NCBI GenBank assembly: GCA_023230905.1
Contig: JALNWL010000047.1
Location: 1-13,597, forward strand
DNA from: Syntrophales bacterium
GTDB taxonomy: Bacteria; Desulfobacterota; Syntrophia; Syntrophales; UBA2251
Length of the DNA: 13,597 nucleotides
Reading direction: 5' to 3'
Both the position numbers and the translations under genes were made by a program. Shown piece after piece: positions 1-5,796 of the stretch (positions within the stretch are counted from its first letter, which is position 1; the number at the start of each line of letters is the position of its first letter). Below the pieces are notes generated by a model, which was not told where the DNA came from, did not search any database, and worked only from the letters and a program-made list of their open reading frames with translations.

Positions 1-365
1 ACGGGTTCCTGCCGCGCCGCGGCCTCGAGTTCCGGTCCCGGGATGACGACGACGGCGCTGTCCTCCAGGGCGGACACGTTGGCCGGGAAGGCCGGAGTGG
101 CGAAGGCCGTGCAGAGCCCGAAGGGTTCCCCCACCCCGAGGAGGCAGAGGGTCTGTTCCTTGCCCTCGGACGAGCTTTTGTAGAGCTTGACGCGGCCGTC
201 GATGACGACGAAAAAGGCGCGGACGGGATCCGTCTCGCCGAGAATCGCCTCGCCGGACCGGAAGGTTCGCAGCCGGGCCCGCGCGGCCAGGGACCGCAGG
301 CCCTCCCGGGAAACGCCCTGAAAGAGCGGGATCCCCTCCATCCACGCAACGAACTCCGTCTGCAT
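1..365 (-). CDS. Crp/Fnr-family transcription regulator, N-terminal part (cut by window edge)
   Basis: The minus-strand frame from the ATG at 365-363 stays open to the window edge (121 codons visible), so the DNA-binding C-terminus is missing. It begins MQTEFVAWMEGIPLFQG and continues with GEAILGETDPVRAFFVVIDGR, KLYKSS, LCLLGVGEPFG and ALEDSAVVVIPG. This is the usual order of the beta-roll cyclic-nucleotide-binding-type sensor domain of Crp/Fnr regulators. A GGGGGGA ribosome-binding site lies just upstream at about 369-375, which supports this start. There is no N-terminal cysteine cluster, so an FNR-type 4Fe-4S oxygen sensor is unlikely; a heme/NO-type (DNR/NnrR-like) or small-ligand sensor is possible, but the ligand cannot be read here. 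A perfect FNR-type palindrome sits 12 bases upstream of the start codon, which suggests autoregulation. The gene is divergent from the small selenoprotein candidate. Confidence 0.9.
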   Translation of the reverse strand, partial: MQTEFVAWMEGIPLFQGVSREGLRSLAARARLRTFRSGEAILGETDPVRAFFVVIDGRVKLYKSSSEGKEQTLCLLGVGEPFGLCTAFATPAFPANVSALEDSAVVVIPGPELEAAARQEP

Positions 366-376
366 CTATCCCCCCG

Positions 377-390
377 TTGATCCAGATCAA
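377..390. promoter_or_regulatory. Perfect FNR/DNR-type operator TTGAT-N4-ATCAA
   Basis: TTGATCCAGATCAA is an exact match to the FNR/DNR-class consensus with both half sites intact. It lies in the divergent region, 12 bases upstream of the Crp/Fnr start codon and about 130 bases upstream of the selenoprotein candidate. For the regulator gene it would sit in the leader or core promoter, which suggests repression. For the plus-strand gene, a start near 425 would place the box centre at about -41.5, the class II activator position, with a weak -10 (CGTAAT) at 412-417. The site is seen directly; the regulatory roles are inferred. Confidence 0.8.
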
Positions 391-521
391 TGACGGACAC
401 GGCGAAACGGTCGTAATGTTTAACTTTGCTGTTATCATAGCATAAGGACGGCGGGGAGGCCAACCCATTTTCCGCTTCCCGCTGGACGTGAAACATCGGA
501 TCGACACGATTGGAGGACGTC

Positions 522-719
522 ATGAAAGAACTGTGGATCGTCTTGGGCATCGTTGCCGCGTGGATTTTTCTGCAGGCCTGGCTGCTGCCCCGGATGGGCG
601 TCTCGACCTGAATGAGACCTGCCTGTCCGGTCGAGGACAGCCGAAAGAAAGCGCCTGCCCCGGCGCCCCGTGCGATCGCCGACGCCCCGGAGCCCCAGGG
701 ACCGGAACAAACCCCCTGA
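522..719 (+). CDS. Candidate small membrane selenoprotein (UGA = Sec at codon 30)
   Basis: An ATG at 522 with a GGAGG ribosome-binding site at 512-516 opens a frame of 29 codons, then a TGA at 609-611, then 35 more codons to a TGA at 717-719. Read through, it gives a 65-residue protein. Residues 4-22 form one hydrophobic helix (LWIVLGIVAAWIFLQAWLL), followed by LPRMGVST-U-MRPACPVEDS and a charged, Pro/Ala-rich tail. The stretch after the helix resembles small one-helix proteins I recall with a Thr-Cys-Met-x-x-x-Cys motif, with UGA in the place of the first Cys. A hairpin at 623-640 meets bacterial SECIS rules. If UGA were a plain stop, the product would be a 29-residue peptide and the tail would be unexplained. 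A redox role (U30/C35 pair) facing one side of the membrane is inferred. No homologue search was possible. Confidence 0.68.
623..640 (+). promoter_or_regulatory. Candidate bacterial SECIS hairpin after UGA 609-611
   Basis: A perfect 6-bp stem, CTGTCC (623-628) with GGACAG (635-640), closes a 6-base loop GGTCGA (629-634). The loop begins 17 bases after the UGA. It starts with GG and contains GGUC, as does the SelB-binding loop of the E. coli fdhF SECIS. Distance, loop size and the early G fit the published bacterial SECIS model (loop 16-37 bases after UGA). In GC-rich DNA a 6-bp hairpin can occur by chance, so this supports the selenocysteine reading but does not prove it. Confidence 0.65.
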
Positions 720-743
720 GGGCAGAGGGCAAACAACGATTAG

Positions 744-757
744 AGCGAGCGCTCGTT
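744..757. promoter_or_regulatory. TetR-like palindromic operator next to promoter
   Basis: A 14-base near-palindrome, AGCGAGCGCTCGTT, has a perfect 10-base core CGAGCGCTCG at 746-755. It ends 5 bases before the -35 element of the acyl-CoA synthetase promoter. Its size and CG-rich core resemble operators of TetR/AcrR repressors, many of which respond to acyl-CoAs. No TetR gene lies in the window, so the cognate regulator is unknown. Confidence 0.45.
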
Positions 758-762
758 TCTTC

Positions 763-791
763 TTGACAGGGTCGCGTGCCTGGCCTATGGT
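763..791 (+). promoter_or_regulatory. Sigma70-type promoter of the acyl-CoA synthetase gene
   Basis: A consensus -35 TTGACA (763-768), an exact 17-base spacer and a -10 TATGGT (786-791) lie 53 bases upstream of the ATG at 845. This is the clearest promoter in the window. It lies after the stop of the selenoprotein candidate, so the synthetase can be transcribed on its own. The TetR-like palindrome just upstream suggests repression control. Confidence 0.75.
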
Positions 792-844
792 TCGGCAACA
801 TTCCATTTCTACATCCCGATGTTGCCCAGAGGAGGAAAAGCGCC

Positions 845-2992
845 ATGCCCGAGAACCCCTTGCACGCCCTGATGAATCCGAAATCGATCGCCATCGCCGG
901 CGCGAGCAACAATGCCATGAAGATGGGCACGATGCAGGCCTTAAGCGTCGTCAAGGACGGCTTCCAGGGGCCCCTCTACCCCATCCATCCCACGGAGAAG
1001 ACCGTCGTCGGCCTCAAGGCCTACACCTCACCGGAGGAGCTGCCCGAGACGCCCGATCTCGGTCTGATCGTCATCCCGGTCGAACACGTCTTCCCCCTGC
1101 TGGAGGCCTTCGGCCGGATCGGAACGAAGCGGATCATCGTCTGCACGGCGGGATTCAAGGAGGTGGGTACGGACGGACGGCGCCTGGAACAGCAGCTCAA
1201 CGAGACCGCCGCGCGCTGGGGGATCCGCTTCGTCGGCCCTAACTGCATGGGGATCCTCAATTCAGAGATCTCGCTCAACCTGACAGTCATGCGCTTCGAC
1301 GGCCGCCCGGGAATGTTGGGGCTCGCCTCCCAAAGCGGGACCTACGTCACCCAGACCCTGTCCTACCTGCGCAAACGCGGCATCCGCCTGAGCAAGGCCA
1401 TCAGCACCGGCAACGAGGCCAACATCGACCTGATCGAGGCGTTGGAATATCTGGGCGAGGACGAGCAGAGCCGGGCGATCATCCTGTACATCGAGGCGAT
1501 CCGAGACGGCCGGCGGTTCGTCGAGACGGCCCGGAAGATCTCCCCGCACAAGCCGATCTTCGCGCAATATGTCAGCGGGTCCGCCGCCGGGGCCCGGGCC
1601 AGCCGAAGCCACACGGGAGCCATGGCCGGACCGGACTTCCTGTACGAGGGGATCTTCAAGCAGGCCGGCATCATCCGCGTCCATTCCATCGAGGATCTCT
1701 ACGCCCACGGCTGGACGGCCGCCACCCAACCCCCGCTCCGGGGGAACCGGATCGCCGTTGTTACCCATTCCGGCGGGCCGGGCACCGCCATGTCGAACAT
1801 CGCCGATCAGGGGGGGCTTGCGATTCCCACGTTGTCCGAAGCGGTCCAGAGCCAGATCCGACCGCTGATCCCGCCCCACGCCTCCAGCGCGAACCCCGTC
1901 GATCTGACCTTCAACATGGATACGGACCGGATGACGGTCCTGATTCCCGAGATCCTGCTGAAGAGCGGAGAGATCGACGGACTTCTCGTCCACGGTCCCA
2001 TGACGACGGGCTGGATGAAGGAAATCTATCCCCATCTGTCGATGCTGTTCGACGACCTGCCCCTGGAGGATTTCATGGCCCAGTTCCAGAAAGACCTCAC
2101 GCCGGCGATGGTTCTGCCCTGGAAATACAACATGCCGATGATCCTGTGCTCCTTCCTGGACCGGAGCGACAACTACACGGAAGCCTACGAGGACAACAAC
2201 ATCCCCGTATTCGACGCCCCGGAAAAGTCGGCCCGGGCGATGCTCTCCCTTCTCCGGCACAAACAGATCCGGCAACGCAGGTCCTTCGTGCCGCCGGCCG
2301 CTCCGCCGAAGTCCCGGGAGGCGGAGCGGATCCTGAAAGACGCCGTCGCCGGGGGTCAGAAGGCTCTCGACGAGGCCCAGGCCAAGCGCCTGCTCGCCCA
2401 CTACGGCATCCCCGTCACCCGGGAGAAACTCGCCGCCGACTCCGATGAAGCTGCCGCGGCCGCCACCGCCCTCGGCTATCCGGTCGCGCTCAAGGCCTGC
2501 GCCTGGGAGATCATGCACAAATCCGGCAAGGGGTTGATCGCGCTCAACGTACGGACGGAGGAGGAGGTGCGGGCCGCCTTCGCCGCGATTCGCCGGGCGG
2601 CCGGACTCGATATCCCCGTTCTCGTCCAGGAGATGCTCTCGGGCGGCCGGGAACTGGTGGTCGGAATGACCCGCTTCCCGGGGTTCGACCCCTGCATCCT
2701 GTTCGGCCTGGGCGGCGTTTTCACGGAGGCTCTGAAGGACAACACGCTGCGGCTGGCACCCCTGAGCGACGCCGACGCGGAGGAGATGTTGGACGACATC
2801 CGGGGGAAGGCCCTGCTCGCGGAATTCCGCGGGATGCCGGCGGCGGACCGGACGGCGCTCGCCGCCGTCGTGCAGACGCTCGGCTTCATCGCCCTGCTCC
2901 ACCCGGAGATCGCGGAGATCGACCTGAACCCCGTCATTCTCGCCGGCGCGAAGCCGGTTGTGGTCGACGCCCTGTTCGTCCTGAAGGACTGA
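845..2992 (+). CDS. ADP-forming acyl-CoA synthetase (acetate--CoA ligase family), fused alpha-beta
   Basis: This 715-residue protein interconverts an acyl-CoA, ADP and phosphate with the free acid, ATP and CoA, in the cytoplasm. Residues 1-140 are a CoA-binding Rossmann domain (PKSIAIAGAS; GPNCMGILN). Residues 150-460 are the succinyl-CoA-ligase-like domains, with the phospho-His loop SHTGAMAG (H256) that defines the family. Residues about 505-715 are the ATP-grasp subdomain (YPVALKACAW, HKSGKG with H558, GLGGVFTEAL, EIDLNPV). The length fits fused alpha-beta members. The ATG at 845 is chosen because a strong GAGGAGG site lies at 829-835; an upstream in-frame start at 776 falls between the -35 and -10 elements and is rejected. 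In anaerobes such enzymes conserve ATP from acyl-CoA or activate organic acids. Substrate specificity cannot be read. It is divergent from the regulator and convergent with the CoA-transferase operon. Confidence 0.93.
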   Translation: MPENPLHALMNPKSIAIAGASNNAMKMGTMQALSVVKDGFQGPLYPIHPTEKTVVGLKAYTSPEELPETPDLGLIVIPVEHVFPLLEAFGRIGTKRIIVCTAGFKEVGTDGRRLEQQLNETAARWGIRFVGPNCMGILNSEISLNLTVMRFDGRPGMLGLASQSGTYVTQTLSYLRKRGIRLSKAISTGNEANIDLIEALEYLGEDEQSRAIILYIEAIRDGRRFVETARKISPHKPIFAQYVSGSAAGARASRSHTGAMAGPDFLYEGIFKQAGIIRVHSIEDLYAHGWTAATQPPLRGNRIAVVTHSGGPGTAMSNIADQGGLAIPTLSEAVQSQIRPLIPPHASSANPVDLTFNMDTDRMTVLIPEILLKSGEIDGLLVHGPMTTGWMKEIYPHLSMLFDDLPLEDFMAQFQKDLTPAMVLPWKYNMPMILCSFLDRSDNYTEAYEDNNIPVFDAPEKSARAMLSLLRHKQIRQRRSFVPPAAPPKSREAERILKDAVAGGQKALDEAQAKRLLAHYGIPVTREKLAADSDEAAAAATALGYPVALKACAWEIMHKSGKGLIALNVRTEEEVRAAFAAIRRAAGLDIPVLVQEMLSGGRELVVGMTRFPGFDPCILFGLGGVFTEALKDNTLRLAPLSDADAEEMLDDIRGKALLAEFRGMPAADRTALAAVVQTLGFIALLHPEIAEIDLNPVILAGAKPVVVDALFVLKD

Positions 2993-3036
2993 GGCGCGCC
3001 GCTTCTCAAACCTGTTCCACGTCGCGGTCGGACCGG

Positions 3037-3077
3037 CGGTCGGCGTCGAACGTCGTTGCGGGGGGGGGCGCCGACCG
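3037..3077. terminator. Inverted repeat in convergent intergenic region, possible bidirectional terminator
   Basis: CGGTCGGCG (3037-3045) pairs perfectly with CGCCGACCG (3069-3077) across a 23-base loop that contains a run of nine G (3060-3068). It lies in the 103-base gap where the plus-strand synthetase and the minus-strand CoA-transferase operon both end. There is no T-tract on either side, so it is not a classical intrinsic terminator. The location is the main support. Confidence 0.35.
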
Positions 3078-3095
3078 GCCCGCCGTGTTCCCGGT

Positions 3096-3833
3096 CTATC
3101 CCCAGACCATCCGGCAGACGAGCGGATAGATCGTCCGCAGCTTGTCGAGAACCGGTCCCCTCAGGACCCGCAGGGATTCGCCATCCAGCGGATCGACGAC
3201 CGGGATCTCCCGGCCCGCCACGTCCAAGTCGAACCCCGTATTGTCCACAACCTGCGCGACCGTTCCCCCCGTGAAAACGTAATCCAACGCGAGGCGCTTT
3301 TTCTCCCGGTCGAATTTCATGACCCCCAGGGGCGTGACCACATGCGACAGGCCACCGCGCCGCCAGGGGGTGCGGACGTCGCCGTCGAAAGCGGTGGCGT
3401 TGACGAAATCGACCTTCGGCACGAAGAGCTTCTTCGTGTGGGTCATCGTGAAGAGGATCGTCCGGCGGCTCAGGGAATAGAGCATGGCCGAGCCCGCCCC
3501 GCCGGGAAGCCGCAATTTGGGTTTCCCGTAGTCGCCGATCACGGACAGGTTGATGCTGCCCCGCTGATCGATCTGGATGCCGGAGAGGAAGAAGACGTCG
3601 ATGCCCCCCCGCTGGGCGAACCCGAAGAACTCGTGGAGCCCCTCCGAGATCCGGTTGGCCGGATCGCCGTAGATCATGGGGGCGAGGTGGGGGGCGTGGG
3701 TGTGCTGCGCGAGGAGGCAGCCCGCCGCCGGGATCGGGGAGAGCGTCCCCGTGGCGGCGAACTCGCCGTCGTTGAGCAGAAGGGCAATGGCCCCGATCAT
3801 CCGTTCATAGGGGTGAACCGGTTTGTCTTCCAT
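3096..3833 (-). CDS. CoA-transferase-like subunit B (pair 1), lacking the usual catalytic Glu
   Basis: A 245-residue protein of the class I CoA-transferase beta family (GctB/IpdB-like). It shows GTLSPIPAAGCLLAQHTHAP, a VFFLSGIQIDQRGSINLSVIGD motif, the GGAGSA glycine loop and a C-terminal GGTVAQVVDNTGFDL. In true transferases a Glu in a TEAG/ENG motif shortly after the THAP segment carries the CoA thioester. Here the aligned stretch is MIYGDPANR, with Tyr/Gly at that place. Loss of this Glu is known for IpdB-type hydrolases of the same fold, so a hydrolase or C-C cleavage role is possible. The ATG at 3833 follows an AAGGAG site. It is the last gene of the minus-strand series, 70 bases after subunit A, and it ends in TAG at 3096. 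Confidence 0.85.
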   Translation of the reverse strand: MEDKPVHPYERMIGAIALLLNDGEFAATGTLSPIPAAGCLLAQHTHAPHLAPMIYGDPANRISEGLHEFFGFAQRGGIDVFFLSGIQIDQRGSINLSVIGDYGKPKLRLPGGAGSAMLYSLSRRTILFTMTHTKKLFVPKVDFVNATAFDGDVRTPWRRGGLSHVVTPLGVMKFDREKKRLALDYVFTGGTVAQVVDNTGFDLDVAGREIPVVDPLDGESLRVLRGPVLDKLRTIYPLVCRMVWG

Positions 3834-3850
3834 GCTGGGCTCCTTGTCGG

Positions 3851-3865
3851 GCCGGCCCCGCCGGC
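3851..3865 (-). repeat. Intercistronic hairpin between pair 1 subunits
   Basis: GCCGGC (3851-3856) and GCCGGC (3860-3865) form a 6-bp stem around a 3-base loop in the 70-base gap between subunits A and B of pair 1. No T-tract follows on the transcribed strand. It may be an RNA-processing or stabilising structure, or chance in GC-rich DNA. Confidence 0.3.
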
Positions 3866-3903
3866 AGCGGCGGCGACCGTTCTTGCGTCCCGCGTCGCGC
3901 CCC

Positions 3904-4752
3904 TCAGGGCCGGGCGAATCCGACCGCATCGAGATAGGCGTCATGGTCGGCGGGACCGAAGATGTAGGTGTCGAGATAGGCGCGAAAGGCCGCGGCGTCC
4001 TTCGCGGCGGCGACGTAGGCCGACAGGTGGGTGGCGTCCGCCTCGTAGCGGCCGGGGCACGCCGTCGGATGCGCCCCGCCGGGGGCGACGACGACGGCAT
4101 CGATGTGGAGCGGCGCCACGTAGACCTCCTGAAGCCCCGGCAGCACCTCGTCCGGTTCCACCAGCGCCTCGACGACGGCGATGGTCTTTCGGGCCGCCGT
4201 CGCCAGGAGTCGGTCGTTCCGGGCACCGAGAACGGTCACGCCGCCGAAACGGTCGCCCTTCAGGCCGTGGATGACCGCTACGTCCGGGACGATCGGCGGG
4301 ACGACGACATAATCCTCCCCCGAATAGGGATCCTTGACGGTCTTCAGGTCGTCGCGGATTGTCATGTAGTCCGTCCCCAGCAAACCGAGGACCGGGATGA
4401 ACGGCAGGTTGTGGGCCCCAGCCTGGAGCCCCAAAAGTAGGGCCGGTCACATCGTTTCCAGGAGCTTGAGACGGCCGGCCTCGGCCCACTTACGGAAATG
4501 CGGCGCCAGGCCGAATTCATCGAGCACGACCTGGGGAAACCGGAGCGTCTCCACGCAGCCCGCGCCGATCAGCAGGTCCGCGACATAGCCGCCCGTCAGC
4601 ACCGGCGTCAGGGTGAGCCCCCGGACCCCGTTGCGGATGATCTCCCGGATCACGGGCATGGGATTCATGTCCATCCCGGCCCCGACGCCCAGGTGCATCC
4701 CGTCTCTTACCCACCGGGCCGCCTCGGCCGCCGTCATGAGCTTGTCTCGCAT
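3904..4752 (-). CDS. CoA-transferase-like subunit A (pair 1) with in-frame UGA at codon 102
   Basis: Reading from the ATG at 4752 (AGGGGGAA site upstream) gives 101 residues of a class I CoA-transferase alpha subunit (MRDKLMTAAEAARWVRDG, GAGMDMNPM, LTGGYVADLLIGAGCV). A TGA at 4449-4447 follows, then in the same frame 180 residues of the rest of the family (GLQAGAHNLPFIPVLGLLGTD, VPDVAVIHGLKGDRFGG, APGGAHPTACPGRYEAD). No bases are missing around the UGA, and the total of 282 residues is normal for the family. Either UGA encodes selenocysteine, or this is a fresh nonsense mutation or sequencing error. A SECIS-like hairpin at 4413-4431 and good conservation on both sides favour read-through. If it is not read, subunit A is split and probably dead. 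It lies between the amidohydrolase gene and subunit B. Confidence 0.7.
4413..4431 (-). promoter_or_regulatory. SECIS-like hairpin downstream of UGA 4449-4447
   Basis: On the minus strand, GGGCUCCA (4431-4424) pairs over 8 bp (one G-U) with UGGGGCCC (4420-4413) around the loop GGC (4423-4421). The loop begins 23 bases after the UGA, and its first two bases are G. These values fall inside the bacterial SECIS model. The 3-base loop is at the lower limit, and the GC-rich context makes chance pairing likely, so this is moderate support only. Confidence 0.42.
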
Positions 4753-4775
4753 TTCTGTTCCCCCTCGATGTTCAG

Positions 4776-4802
4776 CGCCCGGGTCTTCCCGCGACCCGGG
4801 CG
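4776..4802 (-). repeat. Strong intercistronic hairpin before CoA-transferase-like pair 1
   Basis: CGCCCGGGTC (4776-4785) and GACCCGGGCG (4793-4802) form a perfect 10-bp stem with a 7-base loop. It lies in the 59-base gap between the end of the amidohydrolase gene and the start of subunit A. No U-tract follows on the transcribed strand. It may stabilise or process the mRNA, or cause partial termination that lowers expression of pair 1. Confidence 0.55.
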
Positions 4803-4811
4803 GTCGTTCCG

Positions 4812-5780
4812 TTAGGCCAGGCCGAAGAGGCGCGCGGCGTTGTCGTACAGCCACTTGCGCTTCACCGTTTCCTTCAACGGCAGGTCCATCACGCCGTCGG
4901 CCAACTGCTTGATCGTCCGCCCCATGAAGAGCCATGTGGACGCAAACAGGATTTTATCCTGAAGGATGGAGTTGCCCAGGTTCATCAGGGTCTCCCAGCC
5001 TGAGCCGGGCATGGCGAGGTAACGGGGCTCGACCGACGCGATGTCGATGTAGACGTTGGCATTGCGCCGCACCACGGCCAGCATCTCCGGGATCCAGGGC
5101 CAGCCGCCGTGCCCGGCGATGATCTTGAGCTCGGGAAAATCCTGGGCCACGATGTCAAGATGGATCGGCCGCTCCACCTCCATGTTCAGGGTGGAGTAGT
5201 TGATTCCCATGTGGAACCAGATCGGAATGTCCAGTTCCACGCAGGTCGTGTAGAGGGGATAAAACTTGGCGTGATGGGGCGGGAGACCGAACATGAACGG
5301 CCGCACCCCGATGCCGCGCAGCCCCAGATCGTAGCTGCGCCGGATCTCGCGCACGGCGTCCATGCCCTTCAGGGGGTCGATCCCCGCCATACCGATGAAC
5401 TTGTCCGGGTACCGGCGGACTATGTCCGCGTAGTAGTCGTTGGGCAGGCCCTTGAGTCCGCTCGGCGTCTCCTCGTCCAGGTTGAAGATGACCGCCTTCT
5501 CCACCCCCATCTCGTCGAGTTGCCTGACAAAGACCTCCAGTGGGGTGGACAGGGGTTTCATCCGGGGCGTCAGCGCCTCGCGAAAGTCGTTTTCGCTCAG
5601 GCTGACCTTCATCCGGTAGAGTTCCTCCGCGGTCAGTCCCATCGACGGGGCGACCCGAGGGCCGAAGATGTCCTTGAGATAGCGGGCCATCTGCGGCGGC
5701 AGGGACACCGCCAGATCGACGACAACCTCTTCCGTGGGCACGTAACACAGGGCATCGATGATTTTGCATGCATTCGTCAT
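4812..5780 (-). CDS. Amidohydrolase-fold (amidohydrolase_2) protein with degenerate metal site
   Basis: A 322-residue TIM-barrel protein of the amidohydrolase_2 family, which includes ACMSD-like decarboxylases and related hydrolases. Typical segments are VEKAVIFNLDEE, the NDYYADIVRRYPDKFIGMAGIDP stretch, DIPIWFHMG (H190), KIIAGHGGWPWIPE (H224) and the C-terminal DNAARLFGL. The usual first-strand metal motif DxHxH is DALCY here (D9, L11, Y13). The late Asp of the S/T-D-Y-P motif is replaced in FASTWLF (T282). So the two barrel His remain while HxH and Asp are lost. It may bind no metal, or use another mechanism. A GGGGAGG site supports the ATG at 5780, and 16 bases separate it from the preceding gene. 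Its position between two CoA-transferase pairs suggests action on the same pathway intermediate. Confidence 0.82.
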   Translation of the reverse strand: MTNACKIIDALCYVPTEEVVVDLAVSLPPQMARYLKDIFGPRVAPSMGLTAEELYRMKVSLSENDFREALTPRMKPLSTPLEVFVRQLDEMGVEKAVIFNLDEETPSGLKGLPNDYYADIVRRYPDKFIGMAGIDPLKGMDAVREIRRSYDLGLRGIGVRPFMFGLPPHHAKFYPLYTTCVELDIPIWFHMGINYSTLNMEVERPIHLDIVAQDFPELKIIAGHGGWPWIPEMLAVVRRNANVYIDIASVEPRYLAMPGSGWETLMNLGNSILQDKILFASTWLFMGRTIKQLADGVMDLPLKETVKRKWLYDNAARLFGLA

Positions 5781-5796
5781 GGCATTCGCCTCCCCG

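Noticed and set aside
612..719. Separate small gene starting at the ATG directly after the UGA at 609-611
   Set aside because: It has no ribosome-binding site of its own and the peptide has no independent features. Read-through as selenocysteine explains the sequence better.
488..766. Plus-strand 92-codon frame overlapping the small selenoprotein candidate
   Set aside because: It has no ribosome-binding site and an Arg-rich composition without motifs. It runs through the promoter region, while the frame starting at 522 has a good RBS and a membrane helix.
776..844. Upstream start for the acyl-CoA synthetase
   Set aside because: It lies between the -35 and -10 elements of the promoter; the ATG at 845 has a strong RBS and matches the family N-terminus.
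1262..2902. Minus-strand open frame of 546 codons opposite the acyl-CoA synthetase
   Set aside because: It is antisense to a gene with full family motifs, has low-complexity composition and shows no supporting RBS or domain.
3904..4434. C-terminal half of subunit A as an independent gene with a TTG start at 4434
   Set aside because: There is no ribosome-binding site. The sequence begins in the middle of a conserved family segment and is in the same frame as the upstream half.
4447..4935. Longer N-terminus for subunit A of pair 1, starting inside the amidohydrolase gene
   Set aside because: The extra residues are low-complexity and unlike the family. The ATG at 4752 has a ribosome-binding site and matches the usual family N-terminus.
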